Shown: positions 44,856 through 55,105 of the stretch, one piece after another
Layout: each line of letters opens with the position of its first letter
Position numbering within the stretch: the stretch's first letter is position 1
Assembly: GCA_027487575.1 (NCBI GenBank)
Contig: JAIYDJ010000062.1
Location: 1 to 64,000 of the forward strand
DNA length: 64,000 bases
Source: Rhodobacter sp.
Lineage (GTDB): Bacteria > Pseudomonadota > Alphaproteobacteria > Rhodobacterales > Rhodobacteraceae
Reading direction: 5' to 3'
Translations under genes and position numbers: made by a program
Notes under the pieces: model-generated
The model's input: only the letters and a program-made list of their open reading frames with translations
Databases searched by the model: none
Told to the model about the DNA's origin: nothing

Positions 44856-45724
44856 TTGGGCTGCCGCAGTCCCGGCCCGCCGCAGATTGCCCGATCGACC
44901 GCGCCGATCAACGTCTCGTCCTTGCCCTTGTAGTCCACCGCATGCAGCAGACGCTGGATCGCCGCGATCCGCGCGCGCATCTTGTCATCCGACAGGATCA
45001 CCGTCCAGGGTGCGTAGGGGAAATGGCTGATGCGCATCGTCTCGTCGATCGCTTCGGAATAGGCGTCCCACTTGCCCAGACCGTCGATGTCGATCGGCGA
45101 CAGCTTCCACTGTTTCAGCGGGTCCTTCTCGCGGTCAAGGAAGCGCTTGAGCTGTTCGGCACGCCCCACCTCCAGCCACAGCTTGATCAGGATCATCCCT
45201 TCGTCGACGATCATCTTCTCGAAATCAGGTAATTGGCGGAAGAACTTCGCGCGCTGTTCCGGCGTGCAGAAGCCGAACACATGTTCGATCATCGCGCGGT
45301 TGTACCAACTGCGGTCGAACAGCGCGATTTCCCCCTTGGCGGGCAGCCAGTCGACATAGCGCTGAAAGTACCACTGCGCCGCCTCGCGGTCCGATGGTTT
45401 GGACAGCGCCACGACCTGCACCTGCCGGGGGTTCATGTTTTCGCGCACTGCACTGATCGCGCCACCCTTGCCTGCGGCATCGCGGCCTTCGAACACCACG
45501 ATCACCCGCTGGCCGGTTTCGCGCACCCCGGCCTGAAGCCGCGCGAGTTGTATCTGCAGCGCATCCATATGCGCCGCATAGTCCTTTTTCCGCATTTCTT
45601 CCCGGTAGGGATAGTCGGGCGTCAGGATATCGTCCTTGCCCGCCTTTTCGATGGCGTGGCGGATATGCTTTGGTGCGCCGTCCTGCAGGTAGCGGGTGAT
45701 TGCGCCGTCAAATGGCAGGTGCAT
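44852..45724 (-). CDS. ppk2: Polyphosphate kinase 2
   Basis: This 290-aa enzyme transfers phosphate between polyphosphate and nucleoside di- or monophosphates. The Walker A-like [15 protein letters not shown], the lid and core motifs [18 protein letters not shown], and [15 protein letters not shown] are diagnostic of PPK2. ATG 45724 was chosen at the beginning of conserved sequence. The single-domain length suggests a class I or III type, but I do not assign ADP, GDP or AMP preference. Confidence 0.93.
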   Translation of the reverse strand: MHLPFDGAITRYLQDGAPKHIRHAIEKAGKDDILTPDYPYREEMRKKDYAAHMDALQIQLARLQAGVRETGQRVIVVFEGRDAAGKGGAISAVRENMNPRQVQVVALSKPSDREAAQWYFQRYVDWLPAKGEIALFDRSWYNRAMIEHVFGFCTPEQRAKFFRQLPDFEKMIVDEGMILIKLWLEVGRAEQLKRFLDREKDPLKQWKLSPIDIDGLGKWDAYSEAIDETMRISHFPYAPWTVILSDDKMRARIAAIQRLLHAVDYKGKDETLIGAVDRAICGGPGLRQPK

Positions 45725-45764
45725 GGGTCCCTCCGGTTTGCTGCCAGTATGGCGATTGCCGACC

Positions 45765-46727
45765 CTAGCGCAATCCGGCCTTTCGTGCGGCGCGCAGCGT
45801 CGCCTCGACCACCAGATCGGCGTGCAGGTGCTGCGGCATGTGGCCACCGCCCGGAATGACGGTCAGCCGGGCATCGGGCAAGAGCTTGACCAGTTCCGCC
45901 GAATGCACCGCCAGCGGCACGATGGTGTCGGCATCGCCGTGGATCAGTTCCACGGGCAGTGTCAGGCCGGGATAGCGTGGCAGCATCGCCACCAGTTGCG
46001 GCCGCAGGCCGTTCACCTGTCGCGCATTGGCGGTCAGCGTGGCGCGGCGCAGCGTCAGGTCGGGACCGATGTGTTCGATATAGCCCGCGGGCATCTGTTC
46101 GGGCGCAAAGATGCGGGCAATGGCGTTGGCCACATAGTCTTCCGACACCAGCGCCGTCGCAACCGGTACGACCACCGCCGCGCTGACCTGGTTGGACAGC
46201 ACCTGATAGGACATGTCGAGCCCGCCCGGCCACGGCATCGACGCCGCCGCAAGCAGCACCAGCGCCGACGCGCCGTTCGCGCCCCCCTGCAAGGCCCATT
46301 CCAGTGCCACCGATCCGCCAAAGCTTTGCCCCAGCAGGACCGGGCGTTTGATGCCCAGTTGATCCGCCGCACCGCGCAGCACCCGCACCTGATCAACCAG
46401 CGTGAAGCCGCCGTTCGGCAACGGGTCAGTGTATCCTAGACCGGGTCGGTCAAAGGATGTGACCCGGAAATGGGGCGTCAGCAGGTCGCGCAGGCCGAAG
46501 GTGAAATCGCGCAGGTTTCCAGATGCGCCATGCAGCAGGATCAGGTCGGGACCGCTGCCCTGCATGTCGTAGTGCACGCGCAATCCGTCGACCGTGACGA
46601 AGTTGCCGACCGGGGGATACTTGATTTCCGCGCTGGTTTCGCGGACCTGCGCGCATCCCGCGACAGATGCCACCGCCAAAGCCCCGGCGGCAAGGGCCAG
46701 GCTAAGAGCCAATCTGCGCGAGATCAT
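45765..46727 (-). CDS. Alpha/beta hydrolase, predicted lipoprotein
   Basis: This 320-aa hydrolase has a lipoprotein signal ending in lipobox VAGC (C25), so it is probably membrane-tethered in the periplasm. The catalytic serine is in the nucleophile elbow [12 protein letters not shown], the oxyanion region is LLHGASGNL, the acid is in [10 protein letters not shown] and the histidine in PGGGHMPQH. The substrate is unknown; the fold covers esterases, haloperoxidase-like and dehalogenase-like enzymes. Its start overlaps the end of metA by 26 nt, which is unusual for unrelated functions. Confidence 0.87.
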   Translation of the reverse strand: MISRRLALSLALAAGALAVASVAGCAQVRETSAEIKYPPVGNFVTVDGLRVHYDMQGSGPDLILLHGASGNLRDFTFGLRDLLTPHFRVTSFDRPGLGYTDPLPNGGFTLVDQVRVLRGAADQLGIKRPVLLGQSFGGSVALEWALQGGANGASALVLLAAASMPWPGGLDMSYQVLSNQVSAAVVVPVATALVSEDYVANAIARIFAPEQMPAGYIEHIGPDLTLRRATLTANARQVNGLRPQLVAMLPRYPGLTLPVELIHGDADTIVPLAVHSAELVKLLPDARLTVIPGGGHMPQHLHADLVVEATLRAARKAGLR

Positions 46728-47622
46728 AGGGTGTCGTCTGATACATTTCGTTGATCCAGTTGCCATAAAGCAGATGCGCGTGACTGCGCCACCTGTTCAA
46801 CGGTGCCTGTGACGCATCGTTCCCCGGAAAGTAGTTCACAGGTACGGCAATGACAGCCCCTCCGGCCGTGTCGCGATCATATTCCTGTTTCAGTGTGTCG
46901 CGGTCGTATTCGAAATGGTTGAAGATATAGAGCGCCCGGTGGCCTGCATCCTCGACCAGACAGGGCCCGACTTCGTCCGAGGACAGTAGCGTGCGCAGGC
47001 CAGCCGCGTCGATTTCGGCCTGCCGCACTTCGGTCCACCGGCTGACCGGGATCACGCAGTCATCCGAAAAGCCGCGCAGGAAGGGCGATGTGGGGGCCAC
47101 ATTCGCATGGCGGAAACAGCCGAACGCCTTGGCGTCCAGCATGTGCTTCTGCACGCCGTGAAAATGATGGATCATCGCCATGCCACCCCAGCAGACGCCA
47201 AAGGTGGAATGCACATGGGTCTGCGTCCAGTCCATGACGGTGCGCAACTCGTCCCAATAGGTCACCTCCTCGAACGGCAGATGCTCGATCGGGGCGCCGG
47301 TGATGATCAGGCCGTCGAATTTCTCGCCCGATGCCGCCACCTCGGCAAACGGGCGATAGAACGTTTCCATGTGTTCGGCAGCGGTGTTTCTGGTCTGGTG
47401 TTCGGTCATGCGGATCAGCGACAGGTCGATCTGCAACGGCGTTGCCCCGATCAGCCGGGCAAACTGCGTCTCGGTCTGGATCTTCTTCGGCATCAGGTTC
47501 AGCAGCCCGATCCGCAGGGGCCGGATTTCCTGCGTCGCCGCCCGTTCCGGCGACATCACCATGACGCCTTCGTTCCGCAGAACGTCGAAGGCGGGCAGGG
47601 TGGATGGCAGGGTGATCGGCAT
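46702..47622 (-). CDS. metA: Homoserine O-acyltransferase MetA (probably acetyl-CoA using)
   Basis: This 306-aa enzyme acylates homoserine in methionine synthesis. The catalytic cysteine C144 is in [16 protein letters not shown], and the conserved [19 protein letters not shown] holds the catalytic His and Glu. In the acyl-CoA pocket the sequence [14 protein letters not shown] has Glu113, equivalent to position 111 of characterised MetA proteins, where Glu goes with acetyl-CoA and Gly with succinyl-CoA. ATG 47622 begins the conserved sequence. It lies within a same-strand run of genes. Confidence 0.93.
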   Translation of the reverse strand: MPITLPSTLPAFDVLRNEGVMVMSPERAATQEIRPLRIGLLNLMPKKIQTETQFARLIGATPLQIDLSLIRMTEHQTRNTAAEHMETFYRPFAEVAASGEKFDGLIITGAPIEHLPFEEVTYWDELRTVMDWTQTHVHSTFGVCWGGMAMIHHFHGVQKHMLDAKAFGCFRHANVAPTSPFLRGFSDDCVIPVSRWTEVRQAEIDAAGLRTLLSSDEVGPCLVEDAGHRALYIFNHFEYDRDTLKQEYDRDTAGGAVIAVPVNYFPGNDASQAPLNRWRSHAHLLYGNWINEMYQTTPYDLAQIGS

Positions 47623-47659
47623 GGCATCGGGCTCCGGGATTTTCGGGCAAGCAGCGGTT

Positions 47660-48529
47660 CTAGACGGCGTCGGGGCCGCGATCAAGGGCGGCCGCGATCA
47701 GCGCATCCACCGCCTCGGCCGAGCGCACCCCGGCGACCTCTTCCGCCGTCAGGGTCACACCCCAGCGCGCCATTGCGCCATAACGGGGTTGGCGGTGGTC
47801 CAGAAGCCGCGCATAGCCAAAGCGCAGGAAGGCGTCGGGGTCCACCGCGTCTTCGGGCTTGCCTTCGCGGTCCAGATACTCGGCCCAGAGCGTGGCCAGA
47901 AACGCCGGCTGATAATACATCGGCTTTGGCGCGCGGTCGAACCGCCGGGCGAGTTCGGCCTTGTGCGCGTCCGACCCCTTGATCCAGACCAGCAGCATCT
48001 GCCCCGACAGCGCGGTCAGCAACGGATCGTCGGGGTCGTCGGGGTTCACCACCTCGCAGATCGACCCGCCGCTGTCGCAGACGAAGTGCGGATACCCGTA
48101 CAGGCTTTGCGCCCGGTCGATGAACCGCAGCGTATCGTGCAGCGCCGCGATTTCCGCCACCCGGTGCTGATCCTGACGTGCCGCATATTCCGCAAAGGGC
48201 AGGCCGCCGCGCGCCGGATCACCCGGTTTGCCCAGATAGGTCGACAGCGGCGCCAGATTGTCGAAGGTGATGTTCGAGCTGATATAGACGCTGTCCGTCA
48301 TCAGCAACTCGCGCAGCAAGGGCACCTTCATCGCCTCGCGCTTGAAGTTGTCGCTGATGTATTCGCCCATGTACCGCGTGCCGATCCGGTAATCGACCGA
48401 GTAGTGAAACCACCCTCCCGCCTCGCGCAACAGGTTCGACAGATGGGTCTTGCCCAGACCGGACATGCCGAAGAACAGAACCCGCTTGCGGGGATCGGTC
48501 AGAAACTGGTCACCGGTCGCATAGATCAT
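47660..48529 (-). CDS. P-loop ATPase/kinase-like protein of unknown function
   Basis: This 289-aa soluble protein has a Walker A motif at the start ([18 protein letters not shown], residues about 17-34). [17 protein letters not shown] and [20 protein letters not shown] follow, and [15 protein letters not shown] holds a possible Walker B-like aspartate. The fold suggests a small-molecule kinase or a sulfotransferase/shikimate-kinase-like P-loop. I do not recognise an experimentally defined family. It lies upstream of metA, 37 nt apart, on the same strand. Confidence 0.7.
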   Translation of the reverse strand: MIYATGDQFLTDPRKRVLFFGMSGLGKTHLSNLLREAGGWFHYSVDYRIGTRYMGEYISDNFKREAMKVPLLRELLMTDSVYISSNITFDNLAPLSTYLGKPGDPARGGLPFAEYAARQDQHRVAEIAALHDTLRFIDRAQSLYGYPHFVCDSGGSICEVVNPDDPDDPLLTALSGQMLLVWIKGSDAHKAELARRFDRAPKPMYYQPAFLATLWAEYLDREGKPEDAVDPDAFLRFGYARLLDHRQPRYGAMARWGVTLTAEEVAGVRSAEAVDALIAAALDRGPDAV

Positions 48530-48584
48530 TCCGCATCCCCCGCTGCAGGCAAGACGGTGTTACCCGCGCCCGGCGCCAAACGAA

Positions 48585-48609
48585 AGGCCCTGCCGGTGGG
48601 GCAGGGCCT
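48585..48609 (-). terminator. Terminator after the FadL-type porin gene
   Basis: A perfect 10-bp stem AGGCCCTGCC / GGCAGGGCCT with a 5-nt loop lies 25 nt past the porin stop. Read in the gene's direction it is followed by TTCGTTTGG. Confidence 0.8.
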
Positions 48610-48633
48610 GACATTCCGATACCGGGTGATTGG

Positions 48634-49809
48634 TCAGAACGAGAACAGCACCGATACGCCCACACCGACCGCGCTGTTGTCGGTGAACCGCGTGGTCGAT
48701 CCGTCGGTCGCGTCGCCCAGCTCGACATACTCGATGCCGCCCGTGATCTTCACCTTGTCTTGGGTCCAGCTTCCGCCGATCCCGATGCTGCGCGACCCGT
48801 CGGTCGGGGACAGGCGCGATGCGACACCCCCATTGGCCTTTTCGTAACCGATGCGCGCAAACAGCGACAGGTTGTCGTTGATCTTGCGCCCGATGCCCAG
48901 CGAATAGGTGAACACGTCATTGTCAAAGCTGGTGATGTCGGACCCGGTCAACGCATTGTACCCTGGCGGCCGCACCTCCCACACCGACCATTCCGACCAC
49001 TTGATCGAGCCGAACACCAGCGTGTCCTTGGCGACGCCCGACTGGAAGTCCAGCGTCACGCTTTGCGGCATCTCGACATTGGTAGTGCCCACACCCGAGA
49101 TCGACGGGACGGCAGCAATCGCCTCGGTGGTGCGGAAGCTGTGGGTGAAGCCGCTTTCATAGGTCAGCCCGACGCGCAGGGCGATGTCGGGAATCTCGTA
49201 GGCGGCGCCGACGATGACCGCCACCTGACCATCCTTGTCGCCCACCGCCGTGTAGGCCAGCGTTCCCGCCGGGGCATTGGCGGCCAGCGCCGCCGCCTGC
49301 AGGTTGCCACCCAGACCGGCCTGCTGCAACCCGCCCCGGATCAGCGAGTCGGGAATGGCGATCTCGGCTTCCGAGCGGACGTATTTCAGACCGCCATAGA
49401 CCGATACGCGATCCGCCACCTGATACTTCAACAGGGCCGACAACTGCTCGCTTTTCCAATGCGCCTCCAGCCCGGTGTAAAAGCCCGACCGATAGTTGGC
49501 ATCCGCCCCGTAGGGCGTGTTCAGGAACACGGCGTAGGACAGCTTGTCGTTCAGGTCCGCCTTGTAGGCGAAGGACAGCGTCTGATAGCTTTCGGCCATG
49601 TCTCCGGTGCTGGACGACCCGCCCAGAAAGGTCAACGCGGGCGAATAGGCCCCGCTGACCCCGGCGTTGACGTTCGAAAAGCCAAGCTGCATGACACGGC
49701 CATCCTCGAACAGGACGGAATAGGGCAGGTTGCTGCGGTCGATGCCGCCCGCCTGCGCCACACCCGTCGACAGCAGCAGCGCGGCAATTGCCGATTTGGT
49801 GAACCTCAT
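48634..49809 (-). CDS. fadL: Outer-membrane protein, OMPP1/FadL/TodX family
   Basis: This 391-aa predicted beta-barrel has a cleavable signal (MRFTKSAIAALLLSTGVAQA). The N-terminal plug-like segment GRVMQLGFSNVNAGVSG, alternating beta strands and a C-terminal phenylalanine (VSVLFSF) are standard for outer-membrane barrels. FadL proteins carry long-chain fatty acids or hydrophobic compounds across the outer membrane. ATG 49809 gives the signal peptide; upstream codons do not. The upstream region holds a cluster of TGAC/GTCA palindromes. Confidence 0.85.
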   Translation of the reverse strand: MRFTKSAIAALLLSTGVAQAGGIDRSNLPYSVLFEDGRVMQLGFSNVNAGVSGAYSPALTFLGGSSSTGDMAESYQTLSFAYKADLNDKLSYAVFLNTPYGADANYRSGFYTGLEAHWKSEQLSALLKYQVADRVSVYGGLKYVRSEAEIAIPDSLIRGGLQQAGLGGNLQAAALAANAPAGTLAYTAVGDKDGQVAVIVGAAYEIPDIALRVGLTYESGFTHSFRTTEAIAAVPSISGVGTTNVEMPQSVTLDFQSGVAKDTLVFGSIKWSEWSVWEVRPPGYNALTGSDITSFDNDVFTYSLGIGRKINDNLSLFARIGYEKANGGVASRLSPTDGSRSIGIGGSWTQDKVKITGGIEYVELGDATDGSTTRFTDNSAVGVGVSVLFSF

Positions 49810-49886
49810 GGCCTCATCCTCCCAGATTGTCGGCATCGCAGGTTGTTTCTCTGCGACAGAACAACGCATGAGAATCCTTCCGGGTC

Positions 49887-49917
49887 AATTAATGACGCGG
49901 CGTCACATATCTGTGAG
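49887..49917. promoter_or_regulatory. Cluster of overlapping palindromes upstream of the porin gene
   Basis: Within 31 nt there are GTCA-ATTAA-TGAC, the perfect TGACGC-G-GCGTCA (49894-49906) and TCACA-TATC-TGTGA (49904-49917). They share half sites and sit about 80-105 nt before the porin ATG, where a promoter would be. They may bind one dimeric regulator at two adjacent sites. Confidence 0.45.
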
Positions 49918-49931
49918 ATTCGGATCGATGC

Positions 49932-50810
49932 TTATCGGCCATCCAGCGGCTGGGTTCCGGTGCGCAGATTCAGCCAGATTGCGCCCAGGATGATGGCCCC
50001 GCCCAGAAATACCGGCAGGCTCAGGGCCTCGTCATAGAACAGCGCGCCCACGCCCGCGATCAGGGGAAGACGCACGAAATCCACCGGGGCCACGAAACTG
50101 GCCGGGGCCAGCGACAACGCCATCGTCAGGCACAGATGCGCCAGCACCCCCGCCACGCCGATCAGCGCCAGCCAGGGAAGGGTATGGGCGGTGGGAAGGC
50201 GCACCTGCCCGTCGAACAGGGCCGTCCCGATACCCAGGACCAACTGCATCAGCGTCAGCCAGAACAGGATGGTGATCAGGGCCTCCCCTCTCGTCAGCAG
50301 CTTGGTCAACAAGGTGGTCAGCGCAAAGAACAGCGCCGCACCCGCCGCCGCCAGGACCCCGATTCCGATGTTTCCCATGTCGGGCCGCGCCACGATCAGG
50401 ATGCCGACAAAGCCAAGCCCAGATGCCACCAAACGCGGCAGGGTCAGCCGCTCGCCAAGGATCAGCGGCGCAAGCAGGACAACCCACAGCGGCGAGGTGA
50501 ACTCCAGCGCGATCACCTGCGCCAGCGGCAACAGCCCCAGCGCCAGAAACCACAGGTTCTGCCCGGTGAAATGGACAAGGTTGCGCAGCACATGCCCGCC
50601 CAGCCGCGCCCGGCTGATCCGGCCAAGCTGCCCCGTGATCGCCCCCACCCCCACCACCAGAATCAGCCCGATGGCCGAGCGTACCGCCATGATCTCGAAT
50701 GTGTCGTGCAGCCCGGAAACCTCGCGCCCGGCTACCGCCATGGCGGTAAACGAGGCAATCGAGCCGGACATCCAAAGGGCGGCGGCAAGGGGGCGATGGG
50801 TGTCGGGCAT
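49932..50810 (-). CDS. EamA/RhaT-family (DMT) transporter
   Basis: This 292-aa inner-membrane protein has about ten hydrophobic helices arranged as two EamA repeats (the first around FTSPLWVVLLAPLILGERLT, the second around PVDFVRLPLIAGVGALFYDE). Such proteins usually export amino acids, nucleobases or drugs; S-adenosylmethionine-type uptake is known for a minority. ATG 50810 starts MPDTHRPLAAALWMSGS; in-frame sequence further upstream is non-conserved. No regulator is adjacent. Confidence 0.87.
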   Translation of the reverse strand: MPDTHRPLAAALWMSGSIASFTAMAVAGREVSGLHDTFEIMAVRSAIGLILVVGVGAITGQLGRISRARLGGHVLRNLVHFTGQNLWFLALGLLPLAQVIALEFTSPLWVVLLAPLILGERLTLPRLVASGLGFVGILIVARPDMGNIGIGVLAAAGAALFFALTTLLTKLLTRGEALITILFWLTLMQLVLGIGTALFDGQVRLPTAHTLPWLALIGVAGVLAHLCLTMALSLAPASFVAPVDFVRLPLIAGVGALFYDEALSLPVFLGGAIILGAIWLNLRTGTQPLDGR

Positions 50811-51066
50811 CTGAACTCCGCAGGTTGCGTGCTTGTCGCCCGCTGTCTTCGGACTGTCCAGTGTGCATCCGCCGAAAGGCAGGCATTCCGCAGCGCCGGG
50901 CATGCTGCAACCCGCTGACCGCAAGAGAAAAAGCAAGGTTCCGCCCGCGTGCCGCCGCGAAGGTCTGGACAGGTGTTTGCTGCCATGCAACTGTTCCGTG
51001 CACGGGTCTGCGGCCGCACTTCGGAAGGCGACGCGGGGCCTGTAGAAATCCAGCAAAAGGGAGTAA

Positions 51067-52176
<1,110 letters not shown>

Positions 52177-52197
52177 CCTTCGTCTGATCTGACACCG

Positions 52198-52227
52198 AAG
52201 GCCCCCGGAGCGATCCGGGGGCCTTTT
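52198..52227 (+). terminator. Rho-independent terminator after takP
   Basis: The 12-bp perfect stem AAGGCCCCCGGA / TCCGGGGGCCTT has a GCGA loop and a TTTT tail, starting 22 nt after the takP stop. Confidence 0.9.
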
Positions 52228-52261
52228 GCGTTGGCCGGTTGTCGCGGCCCGGAATGAGAAC

Positions 52262-52286
52262 GACCGGCACCTTTCGGGTGCCGGTC
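52262..52286 (-). terminator. Hairpin after dctM
   Basis: The perfect inverted repeat GACCGGCACC / GGTGCCGGTC around a 5-nt loop lies 28 nt beyond the dctM stop on the minus strand. It pairs with the takP terminator to separate the two convergent transcripts. Confidence 0.7.
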
Positions 52287-52313
52287 GATGTGGGTGCGTG
52301 ACACTGCAGGGCG

Positions 52314-54071
52314 TCAGGGATTGACGACCGGAGCCCCCAGTTGCGGAGCCCCAAGTTGCGGCGCGCCCAGTTGCGGAGCCCCAAGTTGCGGCGCGCCAAG
52401 TTGCGGTGCCCCAAGCTGCGGCGTGCCCAGCCCTCCGGTTCCGGCAGGCGCGCCCAATGTTGGCAGGCTCGGCACAGTGATCTGGATGCTGGACGGGTCG
52501 ATCGGCGGACCCTTGTAGTGCATCACCAGCCCCGGGAAGGCGATGACCACGCCAACCATGACCACCTGAATGATCACGAACGGCACGGCCCCCCAATAGA
52601 TCTGCCCTGTCGTCACCCCGTCGGTGCGGATGCCCGTCACCTTGTCGGTATAGGGCGATTTCGGCGCGACACTGCGCAGGTAGAACAGCGCAAAGCCGAA
52701 GGGCGGATGCATGAACGAGGTCTGCATGTTGACCCCAAGGATGATGCCCAGCCAGATCAGATCGATCCCCAACGCTTCGGCCGGCGCGATCAGCAGCGGC
52801 ACGACGATGAAGGCCAACTCGAAAAAGTCGAGGAAGAAGGCCAGCAGGAAGATCAGCACCGACACGAAGATCAGGAACCCCGTCGCCCCGCCCGGCACGC
52901 CGACCAGCAGTTCTTCGACCCAGATATGGCCGTTGACGCCGTAGAACGACAGCGAGAACACCCTTGCGCCGATCAGGATGAACAGAACGAAGGCCGAAAG
53001 CCGCGTGGTGGACGACAGCGCCTGACTGATGACGCTGTAGTTCAACCGGTTCTTCATGGCCGCCAGCACCATGGCACCGACCGCCCCCATCGCGCCGCCC
53101 TCGGTCGGGGTGGCGATGCCGAGGAAGATCGTTCCCAGCACCAGGAAGATCAGCGCCAGCGGCGGGATCAGCACGATGATGACCTGCTGCGCCAGACGCG
53201 ACATGGTGTTCATGCCGGTCGATTTGTCGATGATCGCGTAGACGTAGATCACGATCACCCCGATGCAACCGCCCAGAATGTCGGCGTTGGCACCCTGGGT
53301 CGGGTAAAGCCAGACATGCGCGCCGTACCCGATGGCCATGCAGACCGCGATGGCGATGATCAGCGTGCCGACACCCGATCCCAGGGTCCGCGCTTCGGGC
53401 GGCAGGGCGGGAACGTAGCTGGGCCGGAAGACCGACACGAGGAAGATGTAAAGCACATAAAACCCGGTCAGGATCAAACCCGGATAAAGGGCCGCCGCAT
53501 ACATGTCACCCACCGAACGGCCCAACTGATCGGCCAGCACGATCAGCACAAGGCTCGGCGGAATGATCTGTGCCAGCGTGCCCGAGGCCGCGATCACCCC
53601 CGATGCAACCCGCCGGTCATAGCCGTACCGCAGCATGATGGGCAGCGAGATCAGACCCATCGCGATGACCGACGCCGCAACCACGCCCGTCGTCGCCGCA
53701 AGAAGGGCACCCACGAAGATCACGGCATAGGCCAGCCCGCCGCGAATCGGGCCGAACAACTGGCCGATCGTGTCCAGCAGATCCTCGGCCATTCCGGACC
53801 GTTCCAGCACGATCCCCATGAAGGTGAAGAATGGAATGGCTAACAGCGTCTCGTTCGACATCACCCCCCACAATCGTTGGGGCATGGTGTAGAGAAGCGG
53901 CCAGTCGAGCGTGATCGTGTTGTCGGAATAGGGGGCCAACCAGACCCCGATGGCAAAGAACATCAATCCGTTTGCCGCCAGCGAGAATGCCACCGGATAC
54001 CCCAGCAACAGGAACACCACCAGCGAGGCGAACATGATCGGCGCCATGCTGTGCGCGATCATTTCCATCAT
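52314..54071 (-). CDS. dctM: TRAP transporter large permease DctM, with C-terminal PQLGA repeats
   Basis: This 585-aa inner-membrane protein has 12 or more helices and is the sodium-coupled transport subunit of the TRAP system. Recognisable segments include ETLLAIPFFTFMGIVLERSG, RVASGVIAASGTLAQIIPPS and GIATPTEGGAMGAVGA. After the last helix there is an unusual tail: a Pro/Leu/Gly linker, then six exact copies of PQLGA, then PVVNP. The start ATG overlaps the dctQ stop (ATGA). It presumably works with the convergent TakP-like receptor. Confidence 0.92.
   Translation of the reverse strand: MMEMIAHSMAPIMFASLVVFLLLGYPVAFSLAANGLMFFAIGVWLAPYSDNTITLDWPLLYTMPQRLWGVMSNETLLAIPFFTFMGIVLERSGMAEDLLDTIGQLFGPIRGGLAYAVIFVGALLAATTGVVAASVIAMGLISLPIMLRYGYDRRVASGVIAASGTLAQIIPPSLVLIVLADQLGRSVGDMYAAALYPGLILTGFYVLYIFLVSVFRPSYVPALPPEARTLGSGVGTLIIAIAVCMAIGYGAHVWLYPTQGANADILGGCIGVIVIYVYAIIDKSTGMNTMSRLAQQVIIVLIPPLALIFLVLGTIFLGIATPTEGGAMGAVGAMVLAAMKNRLNYSVISQALSSTTRLSAFVLFILIGARVFSLSFYGVNGHIWVEELLVGVPGGATGFLIFVSVLIFLLAFFLDFFELAFIVVPLLIAPAEALGIDLIWLGIILGVNMQTSFMHPPFGFALFYLRSVAPKSPYTDKVTGIRTDGVTTGQIYWGAVPFVIIQVVMVGVVIAFPGLVMHYKGPPIDPSSIQITVPSLPTLGAPAGTGGLGTPQLGAPQLGAPQLGAPQLGAPQLGAPQLGAPVVNP
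52332..52421 (-). repeat. Six 15-bp tandem repeats at the 3' end of dctM
   Basis: Six consecutive 15-nt units encode PQLGA each. The minus-strand unit is CCGCAACTTGGGGCT with synonymous and small variations (GCT or GCG alanine codons, CTTGGG or CTGGGC). The alternation of two variant units suggests expansion in pairs. Copy number may vary between strains. Confidence 0.9.
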
Positions 54072-54700
54072 TTGCGGACACCTCCCTTGGCGACGCGTTC
54101 TTTTTCTTCGGCGGCCAGACGGGCCACTTCGGCGGCAAGGGCGGCACCTTCGAGTTCCGCCGCCTCGTGGGCGGAAATGAACGGTGTCGGGTCATCCATC
54201 TCGCCACGCATGACGGCGATCTTCTTGATGATTTCGGACAGGATCTGACACACCAGAAGAATGAACCCGGCCGCAAGGATGGCGCGCGCAGGCCAGATGA
54301 TCAGCCCGCCCGAGTTGGTGGAAATCTGACCGATGCTGTAGGCGGCCCAGGTGTAGGGAACCAGCATCCACGCCATCAGAAGAACGAAGGGCAGGGTGAA
54401 GAACACATGGCCAAACAGGTCGATCCAATGCTGCGTCATCCGGGTCCGGGTGCCATAGAAGATGTCGATCCGGATGTGCTCGTTCTGCTTCAGCGTGTAG
54501 GCCGAGGCCAGCATGAAAGCTGCCCCGAACAGGTACCATTGCAGTTCAAGCCACGAATTCGACGACATGTTGAACACCTTTCGGACGATGGCATTCGTCG
54601 CACTGACCAGCACGGCCAGCAGGATCAGCCAGATCACCGATTTCCCGATGGCCTCGTTGATCCGGTCGATCAACCGCGCGAGCGGCAGTAGGGGCTGCAT
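54068..54700 (-). CDS. dctQ: TRAP transporter small permease DctQ
   Basis: This 210-aa protein has four hydrophobic helices, beginning with SVIWLILLAVLVSATNAIV, and the NEHIRIDIFYG motif typical of DctQ. The C-terminal cytoplasmic tail is long, Ala/Glu/Lys-rich and helical (LAAEVARLAAEEKERVAKGG). ATG 54700 was chosen ahead of the conserved part. It overlaps dctM by 4 nt. An FNR-type box lies about 100 nt upstream. Confidence 0.9.
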   Translation of the reverse strand: MQPLLPLARLIDRINEAIGKSVIWLILLAVLVSATNAIVRKVFNMSSNSWLELQWYLFGAAFMLASAYTLKQNEHIRIDIFYGTRTRMTQHWIDLFGHVFFTLPFVLLMAWMLVPYTWAAYSIGQISTNSGGLIIWPARAILAAGFILLVCQILSEIIKKIAVMRGEMDDPTPFISAHEAAELEGAALAAEVARLAAEEKERVAKGGVRK

Positions 54701-55105
54701 TGTCTGTCTCCTCCGTTCGTGCTCTTTCACTCTTCTTGACAGGCCGCATCTGCAACGGCCCGCTGAAGTGGTAAGATTACTTGTCCAATTATGAGATGCT
54801 TTGACACAGGTCAAGCAAACATCGCCATGTTGCAGTCAGACATAGAAACGTCGCAAGCCAAAGCGGAAAATGAGCATCTCTGCCGGGACCAAAGCCTTGC
54901 GCCCTTTATCCCGCGGCCGCCCCAGGTCGCAAGTTGTGCCCTTATCGCGCGATGCGGTCGCAGGAATGCCGCCTGTCCGAAGTCAAGATGAGCGGATCGG
55001 TCCCGGATGTCCTTGGGCGGTTGCTGTCCTGCGCGATCCGACCGGCACCGTCCCGAGCAAACCGCGCAGACATGGCAATGCCATTCTACTCGACCGATGG
55101 CCCCG
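54701..55105 (-). promoter_or_regulatory. Upstream region of dctQM with an FNR/CRP-type box at 54801-54814
   Basis: These 405 nt between the guaA stop and dctQ contain no gene. TTGACACAGGTCAA at 54801-54814 fits TTGA-N6-TCAA, the FNR/FnrL/NnrR box form, and lies in an AT-rich stretch about 100 nt before the dctQ ATG. The remaining 290 nt nearer guaA hold only weak hairpins such as ATGGC-AAT-GCCAT. Confidence 0.5.

Noticed and set aside
52332-52421. Regular short repeats that could suggest a CRISPR array
   Set aside because: The 15-bp units are directly adjacent without spacers and are in frame with dctM, encoding PQLGA.
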